A DNA stretch of 64,000 nt from NCBI RefSeq assembly GCF_013090115.1, contig NZ_JABFNN010000027.1, forward strand, positions 1-64,000, given 5' to 3'. A program made the translations under genes and the position numbers. The notes below the pieces were generated by a model, which made no database searches, had not been told where the DNA came from, and saw only the letters and a list, made by a program, of their open reading frames with translations. The DNA comes from Flagellimonas amphidinii. GTDB lineage: Bacteria > Bacteroidota > Bacteroidia > Flavobacteriales > Flavobacteriaceae. Positions 25,834-35,731 of this stretch are shown one piece after another (the first letter of the stretch is position 1; each line of letters opens with the position of its first letter).

Positions 25834-28095
25834 ATGAAGAAAAATAGTTCGCTCTATAGCATTCTTGTCTTTGCATATGCAATGATGCTGCTTGGCACCA
25901 CATCTCTGAATGCCCAAGTTCTCAACAAACCCATTGCGGCAGACAATCCAAATCTAGCTGGCAATTCAGCATGGACAGCTGCATGCGCTTCAGCTGGTTT
26001 CAACGAGTATTTCGTAAACTTCACATGGAGTCCACCTTTGGTGAATTCCGATAACGAGTTTGTATTGGAGCTTTCTGATGCGAATGGAAACTTTGGTGAC
26101 CCCACTGAGTTGGCTCGTCTTAGTGACAAAAACACAGAATTTGAATTTGAATTTGAATTTGCAGTGCCTAATGATGTCCGAGGGGAAACCTACAAATTTA
26201 GGGTCCGCAGTACAAGTCCTGCAAAAACAAGTCCACCATCAGATTCTTACCCGATGCACTTTGTGGATTACAATTCGCCATTGTTAATTAGTCCTGATGG
26301 AAACGGAACTATTCCTCCCTCAGGAACTATTCAACTTTGTGGAGGAGGATCTGTAACATTGGCACCACATAACATTCCAAATGCTGATACATACCAATAC
26401 AACTGGTACAGAAGCGGAACCTTGTTGGCTCAAAAAACTGAAAGCATAACCATTTCAACACCAGGCCTTTATTATGTTGAGTTGGATTATGGTTCAGTTT
26501 GTTCTGGTTCAGCAAATACACTTTCAAATACCATAGAAATAACTACTGGAACCAGTCAAGGAATTGCTATTAATGGTTCGGATAATGTTGGTCTTTGTTC
26601 TGGTGATTCACATACACTTGAAGCCAATATTAGTGGAACAGGCCTTAGTTATACCTGGTATAAAGATGGAGAAGTGGTTGCCGGTCCAACAGTAGATGCC
26701 CACACATATTCAGTTAATACAAGCTCCAATGCTTTTGCTGGGTCGTATGAAGTTGAAATAGACGGTACAGGAGCATGTTTAGAGCGTTCAGCAGCTGTGA
26801 CCATTACAAATCTGGGGGATTTTGATGTAACTCGTCAAAACGAAGGAGACATTGTTTTGCTTCCATCGCAAAGCACTACTTTATCTGTTACAACGTCTTC
26901 TACAACACCCGCTTACCAATGGTATAAAGATGGAGCTCCAATAACAGATGCTACAAACAGTTCTTTAGCTATCAGTGAAATAGGAGAATATTTTGTGAGA
27001 GTAACTGAAACAAGTGGAGGGTGTTCAGGTTCTCCAGTGGATTCAGAAAAAACTACAGTAGTTGCCCCTGATTCATTTGAATTTATCATTGCATATGTAG
27101 GGTCATATACTGCCTGTGAAAGCTCCGATGCAACACTTAGTCTATCTACAATCAATGCAGTAAGTGAGTCTGGTGCTAAAACGGACGTAACTTCAGAACT
27201 ACAATCTTCTTTTTCCTATCAATGGAAACTTGACGGAACTATTATAGCAAGTGAAACTTCAAAAACTATTACAGTTACTGATTTTGAAAACAATGGAGGA
27301 TATAAACTAGATGGTAGTTTGGATAATTTCAATACTTCTTCCAATTCATTGAGCGTAACACTTGCTACTGGTTTAGATTCTGAAATAACTTCTAACGGTA
27401 CTGTTTTATGTGAAGGTGCCAATCCAATAGTACTGAGCAGCTCTATTGACCTCGCCAATGAAAGTTTTGAATGGTTGAAAGATGGTGAAGTCGTTGATAA
27501 CTCTTCAACTAGTTTAACTGCCAATGAGGTTGGAATATACAAATTGGTAATCACCACAAATGATTGCCCATTGACATCCAACGAAATAACAGTAAGAGCT
27601 TTTGATGAATCCCTCCTAGTATTGGATAAATCCAATGACCTGATCATCATTGAAGGTGAAACAGAAACAATTACCGCCAGTGGTACAGAATCTTATGAAT
27701 GGTTTGATTCTGCCAATAATCTAATGGGAACCCAAGATTCTTATGCATTTCAAGAAGAAGGAGAGTATTTGCTCGTGGCGAATTTTGGCAATTGTACCAT
27801 AAGTAAAGTAATCACAGTAACGTTTAGAGACACATTTGCGATTCCGAATGTGATTACTGTCAACGGCGATGGAATCAATGACCTATGGATTCTTCCAAAC
27901 ACCTATTCTAGAAGCAATGAAATTCTAGTGACCATTTATGATGAAAGAGGTAAAGAAGTTTTCAGCCAGACCAACTATGAAAATAACTGGCCACAATCAA
28001 CAACAAGTTTTAATAAACCAAGCCTGATTTTCTACTATAAAATTACCAAAGGAGGATCAAGCTTGAAACAAGGAACCATAACTGTTATCAGATAG
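25834..28095 (+). CDS. Secreted Ig-like repeat protein with T9SS type-B sorting domain
   Basis: Encodes 753 aa with a signal peptide (about 1-28, ending near LNAQ). The extracellular region (about 35-660) is a chain of Ig-like/PKD-like beta sandwiches with recurring W(Y/F)KDG and Cys-containing strands. A C-terminal gliding-motility-associated domain follows (about 669-753, AIPNVITVNGDGINDLWILP), the type-B T9SS sorting signal. It should be exported by Sec then T9SS and held at the cell surface or released. An in-frame hexanucleotide repeat (GAATTT)4 near residue 103 codes for EF repeats. It is the first gene of the locus and 5 nt before the PorP/SprF-SPOR gene, its likely partner. Confidence 0.88.
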   Translation: MKKNSSLYSILVFAYAMMLLGTTSLNAQVLNKPIAADNPNLAGNSAWTAACASAGFNEYFVNFTWSPPLVNSDNEFVLELSDANGNFGDPTELARLSDKNTEFEFEFEFAVPNDVRGETYKFRVRSTSPAKTSPPSDSYPMHFVDYNSPLLISPDGNGTIPPSGTIQLCGGGSVTLAPHNIPNADTYQYNWYRSGTLLAQKTESITISTPGLYYVELDYGSVCSGSANTLSNTIEITTGTSQGIAINGSDNVGLCSGDSHTLEANISGTGLSYTWYKDGEVVAGPTVDAHTYSVNTSSNAFAGSYEVEIDGTGACLERSAAVTITNLGDFDVTRQNEGDIVLLPSQSTTLSVTTSSTTPAYQWYKDGAPITDATNSSLAISEIGEYFVRVTETSGGCSGSPVDSEKTTVVAPDSFEFIIAYVGSYTACESSDATLSLSTINAVSESGAKTDVTSELQSSFSYQWKLDGTIIASETSKTITVTDFENNGGYKLDGSLDNFNTSSNSLSVTLATGLDSEITSNGTVLCEGANPIVLSSSIDLANESFEWLKDGEVVDNSSTSLTANEVGIYKLVITTNDCPLTSNEITVRAFDESLLVLDKSNDLIIIEGETETITASGTESYEWFDSANNLMGTQDSYAFQEEGEYLLVANFGNCTISKVITVTFRDTFAIPNVITVNGDGINDLWILPNTYSRSNEILVTIYDERGKEVFSQTNYENNWPQSTTSFNKPSLIFYYKITKGGSSLKQGTITVIR
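26137..26160 (+). repeat. In-frame hexanucleotide repeat (GAATTT)4
   Basis: Four perfect tandem copies code for an EFEFEFEF strand in the 753-aa surface protein. The 6-nt unit keeps frame, so slippage would change only strand length. Confidence 0.85.
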
Positions 28096-28100
28096 ACCTA

Positions 28101-30170
28101 ATGCAATTTAAAAAACCTCAATTACTATTATTTATCTTGCTTTTGGCTTTCTCCGGACTTCACGGTCAGGAAGAAGACCCCTTTGTGGATTATAATGTAC
28201 CTTCTCAGAACTTGTTGAAATTCAACAGGTTCTTGATAAACCCAACATTTTCTACAGTAAGGGAGGATAAATCATATATCAATCTTTTCCATAGAAACCA
28301 ATCGGTATCTTTTGATGATAACAATCAAGTATACTTTTTGAGCTATAGTGGTAGAGTAAGCGATAGAAGTGGAGTAGGTTTAAGTTTATTCACCAATCGA
28401 GAAGGTCTTTTCAACAATTTTGGAGTCCATGCCAACTACGCTTACGGAGTTCGTTTAAGTCCCAAGAGCAATTTCACCTTTGGTGCTAACTTTTCATATT
28501 ATCAAAGTGCATTTAATCAGGATAGAGCCAATGCAGTAGAAGACGATCCTTTTTTAAATGATTTGGAAAGTAGTTCATTGATTAGTTTTCAGCCCGGTTT
28601 CAACCTGTCTTTTGGCAACTTTGACATTGGTGGTTTTGCAGAAAATCTTTTTGATTACAACCTAAAAAACAGCGAGTCTGTTACTGAATTCAATGAGAAA
28701 ACCTATTCTGGCCACCTACAATATACCCATCAGTTTAAAAATGGAGCGGGTATCTTGGAACAAGGTAGATTAATGCCTTTGGCAAGAGTCAGAAAAATAG
28801 GAGAAGAAAACCTTGTTCTGGGCGGTAATCTAATACTTGACTTACCAAAACTAGGTTGGGTTCAAGCTGGATACGATGATTATTATGGAGCTTCAGCAGG
28901 ATTAGGTTTCAACCTCAACAAAAATCTTTCCCTAGGTTATACCGTTGAAAAGGGTCTGACCAACAATTTTGAAAACTTTGGTGTAACCCACGAGGTTTCC
29001 TTGGCATATTCCTTTACGCCAAACTTGACCGAGGATAGAGTGCTTCTGGAAAAAGAAAATGAAGAATTAGTTGATGCCAATACGCCACAGGAAAACCTGA
29101 GCCTAACCGATAAAGACTTGAAAATAGCAGAGCTAGAAGAAAAACTAGCGGAAAACGATGCTATTTTGGATGAACTTTTGTTGCGTCAAGATTCTATTGA
29201 GACCACCAGAAGAAGTGATTTGGAAAAACGTTTTGAAACGGTCATGAAAATGGTTCGTCGTGAGACGAAAGGTGAGCGCCCTGAATTAGAGGAAAAAGCA
29301 AAAGAGGTCTACTTTGCCAGCATGGATAGTATGGATATTATTACCAAACGTCCTACGCAACCTCTAGCAAATCATGGGCTTACTAATACAACATCAGCTA
29401 AAAAAGTTATTCGACTCAATAAAACAAAGAAGAATAACCAAAATACAAGTATTGCAACGAACACTTCCATTTCAAGGGATAAAACCAATAGGTCGTATGC
29501 TACCAAAAGAAATGCAAGATTTAAGGCTTTCAGTATTCCTCAGGTACAAAGTGGGCATTATCTTATTGCCAACGTTTTCAGGAATCCAGACAACGTAACA
29601 GCATTTGTTGAGAAACTTCGTGAACAAGGAATAGATGCGGATTATTTCGAAAATCCAAAAAACGGACTCAATTACGTTTATCTAGAAAACTTTCAAGATA
29701 AAGGAGAGGCTATTGCGGCGCATCAAAGCCGTTTTCATGGAAATTATCAAGGTGATGCATGGATCATGAATGTAGATAGTGGTGATTCCCACATCAATTT
29801 TGTGGCGGTTGAAAGTCAATCAAACTCCAAATATGCTGACGATATCCTACATAAAAATGTAGCACAACATAAAGGGAACGTACCCAAAGTTGTGTATGCT
29901 TCCCACAGAATCAATGGTCTTCCAGAAGGTTATTACATCATTGCCAATGTTTTTGAAAGGGCCTCAGAAGCCAATCGTTTTGTCAAAGATTTAAACGCAA
30001 AAGGCCTAAGTGCCAGCTATTTTATTAATCCAGAAGATAACTTAAGGTATGTCTACCTGAAAAAACATCAAACCTGGAATAATGCGCTTACCTCATACTA
30101 CTCCAAACTAAACGCTTCGTATGATGAAGAAATGTGGATCATGCGGGTAAAACCAAACTTCAACAGCTAA
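28101..30170 (+). CDS. PorP/SprF-family T9SS membrane protein fused to two SPOR-like repeats
   Basis: Encodes 689 aa with a signal peptide (about 1-22). The PorP/SprF barrel (about 25-310) shows NLLKFNRFLINPTFS and the regular barrel strands of the family. A charged coiled-coil linker (about 320-410) leads to a Lys/Asn-rich stretch. Two SPOR-like repeats (about 484-565 and 608-689) each begin G(H/Y)Y(L/I)IANVF and end DEEMWIMRV or similar. SPOR domains bind denuded peptidoglycan. The inferred role is an outer-membrane T9SS partner that also contacts the cell wall. It is directly downstream of a type-B substrate and 2 nt before the adhesin ATG. Confidence 0.85.
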   Translation: MQFKKPQLLLFILLLAFSGLHGQEEDPFVDYNVPSQNLLKFNRFLINPTFSTVREDKSYINLFHRNQSVSFDDNNQVYFLSYSGRVSDRSGVGLSLFTNREGLFNNFGVHANYAYGVRLSPKSNFTFGANFSYYQSAFNQDRANAVEDDPFLNDLESSSLISFQPGFNLSFGNFDIGGFAENLFDYNLKNSESVTEFNEKTYSGHLQYTHQFKNGAGILEQGRLMPLARVRKIGEENLVLGGNLILDLPKLGWVQAGYDDYYGASAGLGFNLNKNLSLGYTVEKGLTNNFENFGVTHEVSLAYSFTPNLTEDRVLLEKENEELVDANTPQENLSLTDKDLKIAELEEKLAENDAILDELLLRQDSIETTRRSDLEKRFETVMKMVRRETKGERPELEEKAKEVYFASMDSMDIITKRPTQPLANHGLTNTTSAKKVIRLNKTKKNNQNTSIATNTSISRDKTNRSYATKRNARFKAFSIPQVQSGHYLIANVFRNPDNVTAFVEKLREQGIDADYFENPKNGLNYVYLENFQDKGEAIAAHQSRFHGNYQGDAWIMNVDSGDSHINFVAVESQSNSKYADDILHKNVAQHKGNVPKVVYASHRINGLPEGYYIIANVFERASEANRFVKDLNAKGLSASYFINPEDNLRYVYLKKHQTWNNALTSYYSKLNASYDEEMWIMRVKPNFNS

Positions 30171-30172
30171 AA

Positions 30173-33100
30173 ATGACCAATCGCATACTAAAAGCCGCCA
30201 TTTGCCTAGGAATAGGCCTGCTTACTTTTGCGGGTTATTCTCAAGAATATAACTCCTTTGATATTCGTTATCAGAACAATATCAAAGGCGATTTAACTTT
30301 TATAGCCAACAATATTGTAAACAGGGATGGAGGTACAAGTTCTACAGAACCTGAAGACCCATACAATACAACTGGAAGTTCTTCCACTTATAATGACTGG
30401 TTCGACATGCAATATGTTGATATTGATAGTGACCCAACAACATTTAGTTCCAGTAGGGCAACTTTTGCTTATGCAGAAGCAAACTGTAGTCTTATAAGGT
30501 ATGCGGGATTGTATTGGGCAGGAACCTACCCGAGTGAGCAGGCAGGACAATCAGTAGGAACCAATAGACAAAATGATTTTAACCAAGTAAAGTTTATGGT
30601 TCCTGGTGGTTCCTATGTAGATATTACCGCTGATGATATTTTATACGATGGCTTCACAAGTGGTGATTCATCCATGCGTCAGAATAGCCCTTACGCTTGC
30701 TATGCTGATGTAACCTCTTTAGTAACAGCTCTTGCAAATCCTGAAGGAGATTATACCGTGGCCAACGTACGCTCAGTAACGGGTTCACTTTCTCCAGGGG
30801 GGGGTGCTTCTGCGGGTTGGACCTTGATTATCGTGTATGAAAATCCAACCTTAACAGGTAAATTAATCACAACATTTGATGGATTTGCACGCGTAAACAG
30901 CTCTAATCCAAATGTAGATATCAATTATAGTGGTTTCAATACCATTCCTGCGGGTCCTGTGAACGCAAATATTGGTGTTGCTGCTTTGGAAGGTGATAAT
31001 AGAATTACAGGTGATCAAGCAAGAATCAGGGCTGCCAGCAATGGGTCTTTTACAACTATTAGCAATGCCACCAACCCATCCAACAACTTTTTTAACAGTA
31101 ATATCACGTTAGATGGTGTTGTAACCACCAACCGAGATGTAAACAGTGTTAACACACTAGGATACGATACCGATATTTTCTTATTGAGTAATCCGGCCAA
31201 CGCTGTTATTCCAAACAGTGAAACAGACGCAACTTTCCGGTTCACCTCAAGTGGTGACCAATACTATCCTTTCTTCAACTCTTTCAATGTGGAAATCATT
31301 GAGCCGAACATTGTTTTGGAAAAGCGGGTTGAAGATATTGGAGGTAATGATATAACCGGTGCTGGTGTAAATCTAGGCCAGCTTTTAGATTATGTGCTGT
31401 CTTTCGTGAACAATGGAAACGATGACGCCACTAATTATACCATTCGAGATGTGCTTCCCATAAACACAACGTTACAGGAGGCCAGTATTTCTGCGCCTGC
31501 AGGAGTAACATATGTTTACGATGCTGCCACTAGGGAAATTGTCTTTACCATACCGGACAATCTGGTAGAGGAGGGAGATCCCATTGCTGAAATAAGGATG
31601 AGGGTACAAGTGGCGTCCAACTGTTTTGATTTTATTGATGCTTGTACCGACCAAATTGAAAATTTGGCCTACTCTACCTATGAAGGGGTAATCAATAATA
31701 ACCAGATTACGGATGACCCCAGCGTTTCCGATTTTGATAACTGTGGGTTCACAACCCCAGGTGCCACCAATTTCCTATTGGATGACCTTGAAAACTGTGA
31801 TTTCTCAAGAACAGTTCAGCTTTGTGGTGATGACGTTTTATTGGATGCTGGAAACAATTTTGATGCCTATACTTGGTATTTGGATAACAACGGAGATGGT
31901 CTTATTGATGCCGGTGACACTGTGATCACAGATGGTGATCCAGATAGTGACCCAAGTACCCTTTTGGTCAGCGATGTAGGAACCTATATTGTTGATAAAG
32001 AGGTTGCAGACCCTTGTAAGGGTTTTCAGGAAATCATTACTGTAGAACTTTTTGGGGCCACACAATCCAACCCCATCACTGCGCTTATCAATGACACTTC
32101 CAATACCGTGGATGGTGAAATCGTAGTTTGTCCGAATGACGGTAGTGAACTGCCCGAGATCTTCTTGTGTGGATTGAACGATACAGAATTGATACAAGTG
32201 AACATTCCAGATGCAGTTAGTATTGAATGGCAACAATTGGACGAGGCAAGTTGTGCGGCTTCAACCCAAGATTGTGCCAATACCAACAATGCTTGTACAT
32301 GGAATAATGTGGATACCGGAAACGACTTTTTAGCTTCAGATTCTGGTCAATACAGAATTGTTATCAACTATTTGAATGGTTGTTTCACCAGATTTTATTT
32401 CAATATCTATAAAAATCCACTAGACCCACAATACACCAGTAGGGATATCATCTGTAACACAGACGGAAACATTACTGTGACCAACATGCCATTGAACTAT
32501 GAGTTTAGACTTATAGATCAAACAACAAGCACTGTGTTAGTTCCTTATAATTCAAATCCTAGTTTCGATATCACCTCCAACGGTGCTTATACCATTGAAA
32601 TGCGTCAGCAGGGAGTAACTGATGGTTGTGTGTTTGTGTTGGATAATATTGGAATCTTGGAAAGGGGTTTTCAAGTAGATGTTATCCCACAAGACACAGA
32701 CTGCAATGGTCTGGGTGAGATAGCAATTTCTGTGCTCAACGTAGAGCCCCAGTATTATTACGAAATATCCCAAGGAGGTACAACAGTGGACACCTTTGGC
32801 CCTTCCAATGACAACAACTACACCTTTGAGAATCTAAATGATGGCGTATATGATGTATTGGTTACTACCGACGATGGCTGTTCCTACACAGAACAAGTGA
32901 CTATCAATGATTTAACAGACCTTGATTTGGAAGCTAGGGTTTCGCAACACATTACCTGTCGAGAGGGTAATATTCAGATGGAATCTACCGGTGGGCAAAC
33001 TCCGCACACCTATGCTATTTGGTCTTACGTGAATGAAAGCGGAACAACAATAACCTCCTATCCTTCTGTAAATGATATTCCGGCAAGCGAATACCAGACA

Positions 33101-35731
33101 AGTGTAATTTTTGATATCCTAGACCCCGGAGATTATACCTTCGTGGTTGTGGACAGAAATAACTGTTATGCATTTTCCAATACCGTGACCATTTATTTTG
33201 AACCCGCTGTAGATTATACTACAGCAAGTACCGACGAAACATGTTTTGGTTATGAAGATGGAACCATTTCTTTCAACATGATCAGTACAAATGGGTATCA
33301 AGTGACCTTTTTCTTGATTGATTCCAATGGTGTCGAGATTGCCACAAACACATCAGGAACATTTACTAATCTAGCACAGGGCGATTACACAATTCGCTTA
33401 AACCAAAGAAAGGGTAGTGCTTCTTGTGATTATTTTGAAAGTTACACCATCGGTGGTCCAACTTCCGGAATTAGTGGCAACGCCGTGCTTCTTCAAGATT
33501 ATACCTGTTTGCAAAACGGCATTATTGAAGCACAAAATATTACAGGCGGTACGGCCCCATATGAGTATAGCATAGACGGCGTAAACTTTGTTAACGGAGT
33601 TGGTGCAGAAACTTTTTCCAATTTGACCAATGGTTCCTATGCCATAACCATTAGGGATGCCAACAATTGTACGTTTACAACCAATACCATCACAATTGAC
33701 CCATTAAATCCACCTTCGGATTTAACCTTTACAGCAACAGCGCCCAACTGCCCTGCTTTCACTTCAGATGTTACGGTAACTGTTGTGGATGGTAATACTC
33801 CTTTTGTACTTGAAATCATTGCGCCAGCTCCAGTAGCAGCAACCTCAACCACGGGAAACACCGCAGATTTTGATGGGCTAGCCCCGGGAACATACACCTT
33901 TAGGGTTACAGATGCCAAAGGTTGTACGTATGATGAGTCGTTCACTATAAATCCAGTATCAGAAATTAATGTTACGGGACAATTGATCAGTAACATAACC
34001 TGTTTTGATGACACAGATGGCGAATTGTTATTCACGATAACTGACTTCAATACCAATTACAACTATTCAGTAACTGGTCCTGCCACTTTTTCTGGAACCA
34101 ACGAAACCAATGGTACTATATCTTTAACAGGATTGGACGATGGCACCTACACCATCACCGTAACCGATAATGTAACAAATTGTACAGATACCGCTAGTGT
34201 AACCATCAATGCTCCAACTGCTGCATTGACCATAAGTGCTTCGGAAACACAACCAACTTGTGTTGCTGATGGGTCTGTAACAGTAAGTTCAACCGGAGGT
34301 TGGGGGGGCAACACCTTCACCTTGACCAATCCGGATGCTTCGGTCTTTGGAACCAATAGCACCGGAACTTTCACGGGGCTAACACAGACTGGTTTGTATA
34401 CCGCACAAGTTGAAGATTCCAATGGTTGTGTCGCTACAACCACATTTACACTAAGCGCTGCAGCACCTCCTGTTTTGAACATTGTGCCCAATGATACTTG
34501 TTTTGATGATGCTGTAGGATTAACGCTTACGGCAAACGTAACGTCTGGTGGTGATGGCAACTATGAATACAGTCTTAATGGAGGGCCATTTGGAGCAACT
34601 AATGTCTTCGCGGGATTAACCGCAGGAACCTACACCATAGATGTTAGGGATGGTAATGATTGTACAGACTCTGCTTCAATTACCATAAATTCAGAATTAA
34701 GCGTTGTCGCGTCAGCACCTAACATTCATGCTTGTGCAACAGATACGGATATTGATATTACGGCGGCCGGTGGCGATGGTAATTATGTTTATGCCGTTGT
34801 TGCAAATGGTGTTACTCCTACACCGGGGGATTTCTCAACTACAAACCCAGTAACAGTTAATGCAACTGGTGATTATGATGTTTATGTAAGAGATAACAAC
34901 GGTAGTGCGGGTTTCTGTGAAGCTTCTTACGATATTACTATTGCCCAAGATCCAGCATTGTCATTATCCATTTCAGATACCGGAATCCTGTGTAGCGGTG
35001 AAGCTCAAGCTACAATTACTATCACGGCATCTGGTGGTGAAGCTCCATATGAATACAGTATTGACAATGGAACAACCTATCAGTCTTCCAACAGTTTTGT
35101 GAACCAAGCCGCTGGAACCTATACCATTAGGGTTCGTGATGCTAACAATTGTGACATAAGTCAGCTCTATAGTATTACGGAGCCATTGACTTTATCAGCT
35201 TCGGCCGCTGTTACCGAACTGGCCGAATGTAATCCTGGAATTGGGGCTGAGGTAAGAATAACCAATGCTATTGGAGGAACAGCACCTTACGAATACAGTT
35301 TTGATGGAGGAACCAACTATGTTGCAAGCCCAATAGGATATTTATTGCCTGGAACACACACGGTATACATCAGAGATGCTAATTTGTGTACGTTCCCCAT
35401 GACTGTAACTGTAGAGCCAGAACCTACTGCTCCAGTTGTTACCGCCACAATTGATTACGAATGTGACGGTGAGGGTACTGTAACCATGACACCAAGCAGT
35501 ACAGACTTTGATTATACCTATGAATTGGATGGAACGGCCAATACCCCCGCAACTTCCAATGTATTCAATGATGTAACCGTTGGATCACACACCATAACGG
35601 TAAACTATACAAGTAACATTCCACCTTCTCCAAGTGTTCTACTCTTGGAAGATTTTTGGTGTTGGTTCACCAACAGCAATTCCAGAAATAGACCCATTAT
35701 TTTGCTTCGAGCCTCAAGATGGAAGTCCTAG
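30173..35731 (+). CDS. N-terminal half of a giant SprB-like T9SS adhesin (frame broken at 35653-35657)
   Basis: From ATG 30173 (a GTG start at 30134 would lie inside the upstream gene) the frame runs 1,852 aa. It has a signal peptide (about 1-24), an N-terminal beta-rich domain (about 25-370) with a G8 tract, a DUF11-like beta sandwich (about 378-483, VNNGNDDATNYTIRDVLP), then many Ig-like and SprB-repeat modules. Repeat signatures include GGTAPYEYS(I/F)DG and G(T/D)YT(I/V)x(V)xDAN(N/G)C(T). At about residue 1,828 the frame shifts: the last ~27 residues are nonsense. Removing one T from the T5 run restores a continuous frame into the next feature. SprB-type proteins are gliding adhesins moved over the surface. 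Regulation is not visible. Confidence 0.85.
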   Translation: MTNRILKAAICLGIGLLTFAGYSQEYNSFDIRYQNNIKGDLTFIANNIVNRDGGTSSTEPEDPYNTTGSSSTYNDWFDMQYVDIDSDPTTFSSSRATFAYAEANCSLIRYAGLYWAGTYPSEQAGQSVGTNRQNDFNQVKFMVPGGSYVDITADDILYDGFTSGDSSMRQNSPYACYADVTSLVTALANPEGDYTVANVRSVTGSLSPGGGASAGWTLIIVYENPTLTGKLITTFDGFARVNSSNPNVDINYSGFNTIPAGPVNANIGVAALEGDNRITGDQARIRAASNGSFTTISNATNPSNNFFNSNITLDGVVTTNRDVNSVNTLGYDTDIFLLSNPANAVIPNSETDATFRFTSSGDQYYPFFNSFNVEIIEPNIVLEKRVEDIGGNDITGAGVNLGQLLDYVLSFVNNGNDDATNYTIRDVLPINTTLQEASISAPAGVTYVYDAATREIVFTIPDNLVEEGDPIAEIRMRVQVASNCFDFIDACTDQIENLAYSTYEGVINNNQITDDPSVSDFDNCGFTTPGATNFLLDDLENCDFSRTVQLCGDDVLLDAGNNFDAYTWYLDNNGDGLIDAGDTVITDGDPDSDPSTLLVSDVGTYIVDKEVADPCKGFQEIITVELFGATQSNPITALINDTSNTVDGEIVVCPNDGSELPEIFLCGLNDTELIQVNIPDAVSIEWQQLDEASCAASTQDCANTNNACTWNNVDTGNDFLASDSGQYRIVINYLNGCFTRFYFNIYKNPLDPQYTSRDIICNTDGNITVTNMPLNYEFRLIDQTTSTVLVPYNSNPSFDITSNGAYTIEMRQQGVTDGCVFVLDNIGILERGFQVDVIPQDTDCNGLGEIAISVLNVEPQYYYEISQGGTTVDTFGPSNDNNYTFENLNDGVYDVLVTTDDGCSYTEQVTINDLTDLDLEARVSQHITCREGNIQMESTGGQTPHTYAIWSYVNESGTTITSYPSVNDIPASEYQTSVIFDILDPGDYTFVVVDRNNCYAFSNTVTIYFEPAVDYTTASTDETCFGYEDGTISFNMISTNGYQVTFFLIDSNGVEIATNTSGTFTNLAQGDYTIRLNQRKGSASCDYFESYTIGGPTSGISGNAVLLQDYTCLQNGIIEAQNITGGTAPYEYSIDGVNFVNGVGAETFSNLTNGSYAITIRDANNCTFTTNTITIDPLNPPSDLTFTATAPNCPAFTSDVTVTVVDGNTPFVLEIIAPAPVAATSTTGNTADFDGLAPGTYTFRVTDAKGCTYDESFTINPVSEINVTGQLISNITCFDDTDGELLFTITDFNTNYNYSVTGPATFSGTNETNGTISLTGLDDGTYTITVTDNVTNCTDTASVTINAPTAALTISASETQPTCVADGSVTVSSTGGWGGNTFTLTNPDASVFGTNSTGTFTGLTQTGLYTAQVEDSNGCVATTTFTLSAAAPPVLNIVPNDTCFDDAVGLTLTANVTSGGDGNYEYSLNGGPFGATNVFAGLTAGTYTIDVRDGNDCTDSASITINSELSVVASAPNIHACATDTDIDITAAGGDGNYVYAVVANGVTPTPGDFSTTNPVTVNATGDYDVYVRDNNGSAGFCEASYDITIAQDPALSLSISDTGILCSGEAQATITITASGGEAPYEYSIDNGTTYQSSNSFVNQAAGTYTIRVRDANNCDISQLYSITEPLTLSASAAVTELAECNPGIGAEVRITNAIGGTAPYEYSFDGGTNYVASPIGYLLPGTHTVYIRDANLCTFPMTVTVEPEPTAPVVTATIDYECDGEGTVTMTPSSTDFDYTYELDGTANTPATSNVFNDVTVGSHTITVNYTSNIPPSPSVLLLEDFWCWFTNSNSRNRPIILLRASRWKS
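30797..30804 (+). repeat. G8 homopolymer tract inside the adhesin N-terminal domain
   Basis: Eight consecutive Gs in coding sequence (the PGGGAS stretch) in otherwise AT-rich DNA. Such tracts are slippage-prone. Confidence 0.8.
34302..34308 (+). repeat. G7 tract inside the adhesin
   Basis: Seven Gs in a GGWGGN coding stretch of an SprB-like repeat. Confidence 0.8.

Noticed and set aside
33637-34560. 137- and 139-aa minus-strand frames
   Set aside because: Antisense to repeat-rich adhesin codons; their V/S/T-rich composition mirrors the repeats.
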